DNA of 47,855 bases from positions 1,024,382 through 1,072,236 of the forward strand of contig NC_090611.1 in NCBI RefSeq assembly GCF_004359215.1, in the 5' to 3' direction. Of the stretch, positions 11,131 to 19,818 are shown one piece after another. The notes beneath the pieces were generated by a model. It was not told the DNA's origin. It saw only the letters and a program-made list of their open reading frames with translations, and searched no databases. Both the position numbers and the translations under genes were made by a program. Source of the DNA: Bremia lactucae (taxonomy: Eukaryota; Oomycota; Peronosporomycetes; Peronosporales; Peronosporaceae). Within the stretch, counting starts at the first letter, position 1. Each line of letters opens with the position of its first letter.

Positions 11131-11860
11131 TCCGATATTCTTGCGCACTCGAAACAGCGAGGTGGACCGCCAATCGCTAGAGGGTCGTAGGCTCAAATAT
11201 GATGAGCGCGACATCATTCCAACGAGGATGACGGTGCGTCTAGCGACAGGAGCATCGATAACAGAAATGAAATGCGTAGTGAAATTTCACTACACGTTAA
11301 AGGATTTACAGTACGATAATGATTTCATCGTACTGGTATTGGATGACAAATTTGATGTCATCCTAGGTCTACCTTGACTCAGAAAATATGAGCAAGGATC
11401 AGCTGGCAGCATCGATCCGTAAAGATTCCTGCCACTTGTTCATCAGATGGCCATCTGATGAACGTCTTGGAGCGTCCACAAGCGTGTGGATGTACTACGA
11501 GTGAGTGCGATGGCCTCACTTGTGGTACGGTCGTTAGTACGACTGCACAAGATCACAGTGTGACTATTAATCACCCTGTGGATCCAGCTGCCGGCGGCTG
11601 TGCGAATGCACAGGCAGCGACGAAGGTCTACCACTCGAATACGTCGAGTGGATTGAGACATGAATGTACGCCTGGCGGGCGACATTCAAGGAAGATACCG
11701 GTTGTACAAAATGCACAACACGATGATCCTAGGTCGAGTAGAGAGTCGACCGTAGAGGACCCGACTGTGATAGCGCAATCACATTCGAAAGACGTTGAGG
11801 AAATAAGTCCCCTCGTACTTGAGGAAAAATCTCCTCAAATACTTAATGCTGAGTGACTTG
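11131..11860 (+). pseudogene. aspartic protease region of element C
   Basis: The frame 11048-11377 carries RMTVRLATGASITEMK and DNDFIVLVLDDKFDVILGLP, the C-terminal half of a retropepsin, then a stop. The frame 11458-11856 is a Cys/Ser/Thr-rich linker to RT (CGCTTSECDGLTCG). The catalytic DSG motif expected upstream of RRLK-like residues is not visible, so the enzyme appears dead. Confidence 0.65.
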
Positions 11861-13046
11861 ACCTCAGCATCCCGAGGGATTGATCCCTCGGCAGCCTGTG
11901 GATAAATCCCAGGGAGAAACCGAGACATTGGATGTCTTGGCTAATGACGGATCAAGAGTTGGCGCTTATACTCTTGATCTGGATGCGCCTCCAAATTTAA
12001 CTTCGAAGATAACTCAATTAACAACCCTAGAGCCCAAGCGGTTCTCAAGAGATCTGCATAGTGGTCGAAACAAGCAGATCTGCGAAATTTTTTGCATAGA
12101 ACGAACGGGTTCTCAGCATTCATCGATGGACGAAAGTATCCTCGATGTGCAGACTCGGATTGAAAGATATACTAGTCAATCCTGGGAGTCACTCAAGGGA
12201 AATCCTCTATACGAGAATCTGATGGAATTCAGGGATGTATTCCCGGAAGCAGTTCCATGCGAGTTGCCTAAGGATAAAGGCACTCGACATGAGATCGAGC
12301 TCAAACCGGGCTCAAAGTACTGTGTCATGAAGCAGTGGCCAATGTCTCGTGAACAAGTACTTCCGACCGATAAAATCTTTATCAAACGAGTAAAAGCGGG
12401 CCACGTGAGGAAGTCAACCTCCCCACATAGCTCTCCGACCTTCTGTGTGCGAAAGGCCACAGGAGGGTGGCGGATAGTGCACGCATTCAATAAACTGAAT
12501 GCTGCAACGGTACCGGATCAAACGCCGATACCTAGAAAAGACGTAATCATAGATGGTATGTCTAAGAGTACCATCTTTTCGTCAATGGATCTAATGGATG
12601 AATTTTATCAGATCCTTATACGTGAACGGGACATCCCGTACACAGCAATGAGCACTCCCAGCGGGATGCTCCGGGAATGGCTAGTAATGCCACAGGGGCT
12701 CAGTAACGCCCCTGCAACATTCAACAGATGCGTAACAAATCTGTTAAGACCGGTGCGAAAATTCGCACCGAGTTATTTTGACGATGTATTCGTCCAAAGC
12801 CGAGCCATACACGGAAAGACGGACGTGAAAGATCATAAAACTCACGTTCCTCAGGTTCTTACACTTATGCGAAAGCATAAGTTAAACGAAAATCTCAAGA
12901 AGTGTATATTCGCTGCAAGGGAAATACCACTTCTTGGGTGCATCGTCGGAAAACACGGCGTGCGCCCTGATCCCGAAAAGATCAAGGCAATAACCGACTG
13001 GCCAGTTCCAATCGATGTCAAGGGACTTAAAAAGTTCCTTCGATAA
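11861..13046 (+). pseudogene. reverse transcriptase domain of element C
   Basis: A continuous frame of about 388 residues (11880-13046; the first in-frame codon is TTG, so this is an internal polyprotein segment, not a start). Visible motifs are SSPTFCVRKATGGWRIV, FSSMDLMDEFYQI (conserved acidic residue), MPQGLSNAPATFNRCVTNLL, the catalytic SYFDDVFV (YxDD), and a connection stretch ending PLLGCIVGKHGVRPDPEKIK. The frame stops at 13044-13046 where RNase H should continue. The stretch is packed with short hairpins (see findings). Confidence 0.85.
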
Positions 13047-13690
13047 GCGGCGTACATGCACAAGAACTCCCGCAATTATGCCGAGATGACAGTTCATCTC
13101 TCTCGTCTCTTGAACAAAGACGAGAAATGGCTATGGAACGCTAAGAAAAAATTGTCAGCGTTCCTTTGAGTTTTTTTTTATCAAGCAAAGCTTGATGCAA
13201 TGGCCAATCCTGGTAATTGCAGATCAAGACCGACCTTTTCATGTGATCTGTGACGCCAGCGATTTTACAATCGGCTGTGCGTTAATGACATTTGACACAG
13301 ACGGCGCAAAGCGCGTCGTCGGATATCAAATCACGTCAGATTCAACCAGCTGAACGCAATTACCCAGTGCATGAAAAGAACTCCTTGCCATGAAAAAAAC
13401 ACTGGCTTAGTTCAGGGTATGCCCGAGGAGATAGACTGTTCATCGTATATACGGATTATGCGTCATTACGCACGGCCGTAAATAGCCCACACCTCTCGAA
13501 AGAATGGCGAGGTGGCTATCCTTTTTCGCGGAGTATAATTTCTCCGTGGAATATAAACCAGGACGACTTATTGTCGTCGCTAATGCGTTATCACGCCGAC
13601 CCGATTTCGAGCCGGCTGCGCATTCCAACAGTGGAAATAATCACACTGTTCCAACACTCATTTCAAGTGTTCGTCATCAACCTTGATTGA
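13047..13690 (+). pseudogene. RNase H region of element C
   Basis: Broken frames contain the CDASDFTIGCALM-like motif near 13250-13290, and later WLSFFAEYNFSVEYKPGRL with NALSRRPDFE (13504-13620), which is the usual end of Ty3/gypsy RNase H. Several stops and a frameshift near 13320. Confidence 0.7.
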
Positions 13691-14600
13691 TGACATAAAG
13701 AAAGCCTACGCAGAAGATAATGACCTGCTGCGTTTAATGGCCATCTGATGAATCCATCCGATAAATCTTTTAAAGACTTACCAGCTTTATATCGATCGTC
13801 ATCCGATCAATACACAACACGCAACGGCTTATTGTATTACGCAGCCGTTGCCGACGACACTCCACGTGTCGTCGTCCCAACCCACAACGATTTGCGCTTG
13901 CGCATCATGTATGAGTGTCACGATGCACCAACAAGTGGGCATCGTGGGCGTGAGAAACTAATCTCACAGTAAGTCGCGACTTTTACTGGCCCCGCCAGTA
14001 TCAGTTTGTGCGCATGTACATTCGTGCTTGCGAGGTATATCAACGGGTGAAGCCTAGCCCTTCATCCCGTGCATCTCTTCAAGCTCTACCACTTCCGGCA
14101 GAGTGTTGGCAGTCCGTATCAATGGACTTCGTCTTCGGATATCCCAAAGACGATCACAAAAACAATAGAATCCTTGTTTATGTAGACAGATTCAGCAAGA
14201 TGGTACATCTTGCTGCAGTACCAGAGTCGATCACGGCTCCGGGCTGTGCCCGTGTCTTTATGTTTACACACAGTATTCAAACTCCACGGGTTACCCCTTG
14301 AACTGGTCTCGGAGAGAGATCCACGGTTTACGGCGGAGTTTTGGTAATCCGTGTTCCGATCTCTCGGAACACGGCTGACTATGTCAACTTCTGATCATCC
14401 ACAGACAGCTGGTCAGACGGAACGCGTAAATCGCATCCTCGGAGAGATACATCGCGGTTATGTTCAATCGTATCCTAATTGAAGCGAGTTTTTACCGATG
14501 GTTGAATTCGCCATCAAAATTCGGTGCATGCGTCTACAACGCATACACCGGTTTTCGTTAATGGCTTACGCCATCCACGTAAACCCACCTAATTAGAGGG
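13691..14600 (+). pseudogene. integrase of element C
   Basis: Zinc-binding N-terminus (LRLRIMYECHDAPTSGHRGR, 13890-13960). Core start SMDFVFGYPKDDHKNNRILV and VDRFSKMVHLAAV (14118-14222). After a frameshift come LELVSERDPRFTAEF and HPQTAGQTERVNRILGEIHR (14299-14457), giving the D, D and E positions. Stops at about 14343 and 14480. Not functional as one frame. Confidence 0.75.
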
Positions 14601-15699
14601 ATCCTCTAATTTAAGAGGGGGGGACTCGCACGAGCAAAACCATTTCTGGCTCATCCTCCTCACGCGTCAAAGTTTACAACGACGCGCATGATGTCGATGT
14701 CGAAGCAATCGACATCGAAGATGAGAATGATCTCATGGCAGTGCGCACAAAGCGCACTGAAAAAGACAAAACAACTGAGTCAGCAGAGGAATTTCTGCTG
14801 ACCCGAGAATCAGTAATCTGTTTCGTACAGGATTCCATTGCTAACGCTGTGGACCGTCAGAAACAAAAGCAGGCAAACATGGAAGAGCAAACGTTCTTTC
14901 ATTTAAAATTAATGACCTAGTACTACTCTCTACGGTAAACTTATTGAAGCGTGTAGTCACGAATGTGGGTAGCAGTAAACCACTTCCCAAGTTCATTGGG
15001 CCTTTTCGTGTAGTGCATCGCAGAGGCAATGCGTTCACAATAGAATTGCCACGCAGGATGCGAACGCATCCTACAATTTACGTTGTCAGGCTCCGCCCGA
15101 ATGTCAGTACGGGATTTCTTCCGAGGACGGATCTGAGTACCCTTTTCAAGACCCCTAAAACATTTAATGGTCACGAACCAGATTCTCATGCTGAATCTGG
15201 AAATTCTCATATCGGGTCCAAAGATCCTCGAAGCCGCGATGAGCTGACGACAGCTCATCACGAAGAGCGTGATAGTTCCGCTCGCACTCCAACAAGGAGT
15301 ACGCACTCTTCGAACGGTCTTCCAACCGCTCGATATGGTGATTCTGCACCATCTGTTCCAACGAGCGACGCTTACCGCGCTCGTGTTCAAGACCCTCCTC
15401 CAAATCATGGAGGAAGTGATCCATTTTGTCGATCTTCGACATTAGATCCGACATACGGTTCGGATCTAATTTTCCCTCCTCCACCACAACCTTTGGTGGA
15501 CTCCCACGGTGGTCAACGTTTCCTTGTGGAACGTATCCAGAACCACCGTGATGTGAAGGGGCAGCGAACGAGTTATCTTGTTCGCTGGCGAGGTTATCCA
15601 CCTTCGCATGACAGCTGGGAACCTCATTCCCAGCTGATTGTTGACCTGCTTTTAAAAATGCTTCTTTTAAGTCAAGATTCATTTTCCAATCAGCGATAA
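14601..15699 (+). pseudogene. integrase C-terminal part and chromodomain of element C
   Basis: 14735-14920 encodes the helical segment after the core. 14944-15699 (251 codons) reads PLPKFIGPFRVVHRRGNAFT (the GPFxV integrase C-terminal motif), a Ser/Thr/Pro-rich spacer, and a complete chromodomain with QRFLVERIQNHRDV, SYLVRWRGYPPSHDSWEPH. Chromodomains of chromoviruses are thought to guide integration by histone-mark binding. On the opposite strand, 15682-15164 is also open (coiled coil). Confidence 0.8.
15164..15682 (-). pseudogene. coiled-coil part of the element C antisense ORF
   Basis: An open frame of 172 codons from an ATG at 15682, exactly opposite the chromodomain-coding stretch. The C-terminal 100 residues are charged and heptad-like (KIDKMDHFLHDLEEGLEHER, RRSLEQMVQNHHIERLEDR, SLLECERNYHALRDEL). 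Such a composition is unlikely in a random reverse frame but could be forced partly by the sense coding. Element A has a similar heptad-like stretch on the equivalent strand (3962-4180), which supports real coding. It is probably the C-terminal section of the longer antisense ORF that starts at 16775. Confidence 0.45.
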
Positions 15700-16775
15700 T
15701 GAATAAGTCCTGGGAATTCTTGATTTTTCTTGTACTCTTCGATGATGCCCAATGTATTTTTCATCATAAAGCAGCTTTTCTGCAAGGTAGCAAGCAGCCT
15801 GATCATTTTTTCATCAATTCCCTTTGTTCTTTGGTCCATTCCTGGGCATTGACAATTGTCAATGGATAAGTGCGCATTCTGAATTTTCTCTCTAACTTTT
15901 TTCTAGATAATACGTTGAATGCCTCGTCCGTCAGTATGACGAGACCCATCCGATGGATCAGAAAGTCCATCGGAAAACACGCGCCCCTGGCGCCTGTATA
16001 TCGATTGCAAAACGTCAATCGGATCGCGCATCTCGATAGAGATGCGAGCCCTTCCCCAGGGCGAAGAAAGATAAATAGACATCCCCTTTTACTCGCTTCG
16101 TGTTGTCAACACAACACGGACAGGGAGTACCCCACGTGAGGCATGGAAGTCCTGCCTCACGTGACAAATGATGCAATTTATACCTAGCACCGGTTGGAGT
16201 TCGTTTCTCAAACTTAACGCGATTCGCGTTAAGTCTTTGAAGCCAGGCTTCGCGTCCAATGTCATTGACATTGCAAATGAACGCGCTCTAGGCTTGCATA
16301 AGCGAGATAAAGTCTCGCTTATTGGTGCTACTATACCACCGATGCTTGAAAAAAGCATCAAGATAAAAATGTTTCTCAGCGCGAAAGTTCTTCGCGCTGG
16401 GTTCAAGGCCATGTAGCTTTGTCGCAATAAAGATGATTTCTCATCTTCGGAACCGAACATGCTGTAGCGAATGCTACCAGCACGTCTACTCGGATGAGAT
16501 CCCTCACTCGAAGGCTCATTGTCAGACGCCTCACGATGATCAGACAACTGTTCTGTTCTCCCCGAGAGGGCCATTTCGTCCGACTCGCATTCGTAGTCGA
16601 CCTCCAAAGAGGGGTCGCATTCACGTGGTGTATCACCACGTGCACCCGCAAAATTTAGAGTTGCGGGAGAAGATGATACTACGGCAGACGTTCCGTCTGC
16701 CGTAAGAGACAATAATGCGTCGCCCGCGGCTGCATGAACCGCAGCCGAAGGCGTCGCACTATTCGCATACCGCAT
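15700..16775 (-). pseudogene. antisense ORF of element C, N-terminal and central part
   Basis: The ATG at 16775 opens a frame of 228 codons. Its N-terminal half is acidic and Ser-rich (DPSLEVDYECESDEMALSGR) and matches element R (DPSLEVDYECESDEMADSGR). A frameshift follows: the correct continuation in another minus frame reads AEKHFYLDAFFKHRWYSSTN and SAFICNVNDIGREAWLQRL, a block shared with elements A and R, with one stop before SAFI. A further frame at 16018-15803 reads LTDEAFNVLSRKKLERKF. It resembles no family I know. It lies between pol and the 3' LTR, pointing against pol. Confidence 0.5.
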
Positions 16776-16892
16776 GGACTCGTTAATTATGATATAGAAT
16801 TAAAAATGATGGTTCTGACTAATCAACATCGATTTTAATAATGTGGTTTTATAGTGACCACCCTACCCAATGATAGTCAGAGTGGTTATCGT

Positions 16893-16907
16893 TTAAGGGA
16901 GGGATGA
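16893..16907 (+). other. polypurine tract of element C
   Basis: TTAAGGGAGGGATGA lies directly before the TGTAACGGGG that opens the 3' LTR. Elements L, A and R have equivalent tracts at the same place. Confidence 0.65.
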
Positions 16908-17344
16908 TGTAACGGGGTGTATCGTACATGGAATTAACACTAAAAGGTTGTTAATTAATATATTATCTAAAAGGTAGATAATATTTGGAGAACATTACTT
17001 TACATGGTAATATTCTAAAAGCTTATCCATTGGTAGATATAGACCATTATATCTACTTTCTCCGCGGTCCAGTCAGCGCTGGACGCGCGCAAATAGAAAG
17101 ACAGATAAGACTTTTAGTACATGTTATGTATTAGTTTATAATTATGTTAGTATTAAGTAAATAGACAAGAAGAACTTAATTACATTAATACAGTTTTTAA
17201 TCAACCCTCTTTAAAGCAAGTATTTAAAGGGAGTCTTCCTCTACACGTACTAGTGTACGTGAAGTGACGTGAGGCACCACTCGCACTGAGGCAGTGCGAA
17301 GTGAACTTGTACTGAAGCAGTACAAGTCGGCAGTGTCCCGTTCA
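16908..17344 (+). repeat. 3' LTR of element C
   Basis: It aligns with 9486-9926 over its full length with scattered differences. It begins TGTAACGGGG and ends CCCGTTCA, where one base is missing compared with the expected CCGTTACA. It ends about 215 bp before the ARP6-like start codon, so LTR signals could affect that gene; this is an inference. Confidence 0.9.
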
Positions 17345-17414
17345 GTTTATGCTATGTCTGGCGCATATATTTTGGGATATTTGATTTTACACTTTTCAAG
17401 TTTTCAGTTCTATT

Positions 17415-17483
17415 CTTGTAAAAATTTGATTGGCGATATTAAGTAATATGTCCTCTTATTATCGCCAATAAAATGTTTACAAG
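17415..17483. promoter_or_regulatory. long inverted repeat upstream of the ARP6-like gene
   Basis: The 24-base arms 17415-17438 and 17460-17483 are reverse complements at 22 of 24 positions, with a 21-base loop. The core of 10 bases is perfect (ATTGGCGATA and TATCGCCAAT). It lies about 80-145 bp before the ATG. It could be a promoter dyad, a transcript hairpin or a small foldback repeat. Confidence 0.5.
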
Positions 17484-17560
17484 AGCATTCGCTATTGACG
17501 GTTCTTATGCGGGAAGACTAGTTTATTTTATTCTTCACTTATTTACACGGCGTTGCCTTG

Positions 17561-19094
17561 ATGAGAGTCGTGGCGCTTGATGCCGGCGGAGCCACGCTCA
17601 AAGCGTCTGTCGTAATTTCCGGCGAGACTTCAACCGTGTCAATTCTTCCGAATCACGTAGCATCGACATCTGTCAATCCCTCCACGATATATATGGGTCA
17701 AAAATTGCAAGAGCTTGAACAACAACGAGCAAAATTGCGATATTTACGGCCAGTGCAGAGGTGAGTAAGATACCCTTTTTGTCACGAAGTTATTAGTAAT
17801 GGAATTCATTGGCAGGGGGTACTGCGTAAATTGGAACATTGAGTCCGAGTTATGGGCACATCTATTGTCGAGCAAGGCAAGTTAAAGTTACAAATTCGGG
17901 GTACGCTATAAAGCCTAACAGTAGCTTTGAAGGATGCAGATGTTGCAAGTAAATCCATCTGAGCACGCGCTAGTGGTAACATCTCCGCCACTGGCACCAG
18001 TAATTATAAATGAAACGATGGACCAGGTGGTATTCGAAGAGCTTGGCTTTACGTCCTATGCTCGCGTAAGTGCAGCTGAGAGCTGTGTGCTGTCATACTC
18101 AATGCACTGCGAGCGTGAAAAAAAGAGCCCATCAATGGGTTTAAAGCCAATCAATAATAGTCCTGGTCGAACTCTATTAAATCCACCATCTCCTCTCTCT
18201 CTGGTGGACGTTGAAGATCCGCTGCAATTTTCAATGTCATCCTGTCATCTTGTAGTAGACTCTGGATTCTCGTTCACGCACGTGGTTCCAATGATAAATG
18301 GACGGATGTGTTTGCCAGGTTTAAAGCGAATTAATGTTGGAGGGAAGATGCTGACGAATTACTTAAAGGAGATCGTGTCATTTCGGCAGTGGAATGTCAT
18401 GGACGACACGCGAGTGATTAATGAGCTCAAGGAAGCGCTGTGTTATTGCTCACTGGATTTTAAAGGCGATTTGACTCGATATCACTTAAATCGGTACGAG
18501 CGGAAACATTGGGTCTTGCCTGACTTTGTGCATACTTTTCAAGGACGTTGCCGGGATGAGGACTTCACTGTTGACGGTGACAAAGCACAGATCAACGACC
18601 AACAACCTACAATACCTTGCGACGGCGAGCAGGCGCTAGAAATGAGTCTTGAAATGGTCACGGTACCAGAAGTACTGTTTAATCCATCAGACATTGGTAT
18701 TAATCAGGCAGGAATCGCCGAAACCATCGTACAAGCCGTGAAAGCTTGTCCCATTGAGCTCTCAGGTGCATTTTATGCAAATATTTTGCTGGTTGGCGGC
18801 AACACCAAATTTCAAAACTTTCGTCAAAGACTTGAACGTGATTTAAGACCTCTAGTGCCCGATGAGTTCGATATCGGTTTTCATCAACCTCCTGAGTGCG
18901 TTAATTATCTACTGAATAATGAACAAGTGATTTTATCTGTTGTAACATTCTGCTTTGTGCTATTTTGTAGCCCGATACTCGCAGCCTGGCAAGGTTGTTG
19001 TTCTCTAGCCAAGTCGGATATCTTGTCCGAGCGGATTGTATCGAAGCAAGAATATGACGAATACGGCAGCAATATCTGTTTTCAGCGCTTTTAA
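17561..19094 (+). CDS. ARP6: actin-related protein 6 (ARP6)-like, four exons
   Basis: ARP6 is a subunit of SWR1/SRCAP chromatin remodellers that exchange H2A for H2A.Z in the nucleus. Exons inferred: 17561-17760, 17816-17876, 17940-18895, 18971-19094 (446 residues, close to the family's length). The N-terminus VVALDAGGATLKASV is the actin-fold phosphate loop. The join after LRPVQR to GYCVNWNIESELW matches the RGYLVNWxxQxxIW pattern of ARP6. Other motifs are VVFEELGFTSYARV, VVDSGFSFTHVVP and the C-terminal VSKQEYDEYGSNICFQRF. Intron 2 (17877-17939) begins GCAAGT, a GC-AG intron. Intron 3 is 75 bp without a stop, so an unspliced reading stays open. The ATG at 17561 was chosen; the codon before is TTG. 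Confidence 0.85.
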
Positions 19095-19226
19095 CGATGT
19101 GCTTCGGAGGCATCTATGAAAATCGACGGCATTCATGCTTAATACTTAAGATCATTGTTATTGGCCACATTTATAAAGCTACATGAAGATTGTATTTAGT
19201 GTTTTAGACGTTTTTAGTTAAGTGCG

Positions 19227-19769
19227 ATGATCTCTACTTTATCTGAAGCCATTTACTCCGGCTCACCGCGTGCATATGTCACGGAGCTAGCTGATAGTGA
19301 AGTTTGTAATATGGTGTTTGAATATTATCGTGACAAGTATTTTTATCAAATTTACAACAACCTTATAGGCATTGTCTGTGCTGAATTTAGCTTCAAACGC
19401 GATAGTTTTGTCGATTTTACGCGCAATATTTGTTCCAACAAACGACCTAATAATGTTTCCAAACCTACCAGTGGTGCTCATTTTGGACGTTATCAAGAGC
19501 CGGATTTTGGTGTGCACATTATGTAATTCAAATTGAAACGGGCAACATGCTCACTTCGACACCGTTTGCAGATACTGGTGTGCGCACCCATTCCTGCTGC
19601 TGTGATGAATGCAAGCCTCATGGAGAACGAGCTAGAATCTATTAGCAGCTATCGAAGCCCATCAAAGCTCTCTATGGACGGCGCTCATGAATCTCTAATG
19701 CTTGCAGCGGATGCACAGGATGGACCAGAGGAGTTTAACTTCCAAGTGTACAAAACCGTAGCTTACTGA
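19227..19769 (+). CDS. hypothetical protein, probably two exons
   Basis: ATG at 19227. The frame is open to a stop at 19524 and resumes in the same frame to 19769. A 60-bp intron at 19512-19571 (GTGCAC...TTTGCAG) would remove the stop and give about 160 residues. The N-terminal part reads ADSEVCNMVFEYYRDKYFYQ; the C-terminal part is acidic (DAQDGPEEFNFQVYK). I recognise no family. It follows the ARP6-like gene by 132 bp on the same strand and ends 49 bp before the hydrolase gene. The splice donor is weak, so the model is uncertain. Confidence 0.4.
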
Positions 19770-19818
19770 TAACGTGACGAAACCATAATATCATCATTAT
19801 GCTAGGTCCGTTGGAGTT

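Larger units (their letters stand above)
9486..17344 (+). mobile_element. element C: Ty3/gypsy chromovirus with two LTRs
   Basis: About 7.9 kb with direct LTRs at 9486-9926 and 16908-17344, a primer-binding site, gag with a CCHC knuckle, protease, reverse transcriptase with YFDD, RNase H, integrase, chromodomain, antisense ORF and polypurine tract. The flanks tttta (9481-9485) and gttta (17345-17349) agree at four of five bases and may be the target duplication. Gag and pol contain several stops and frameshifts, so the copy is dead, although the RT and chromodomain frames remain long. It sits about 200 bp upstream of the ARP6-like gene. Confidence 0.9.

Noticed and set aside
9486..17344. CRISPR-like or tandem regular repeats suggested by recurrent palindromes
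   Set aside because: The palindromes all differ in sequence and spacing and lie in retroelement coding DNA; no repeat-spacer array.
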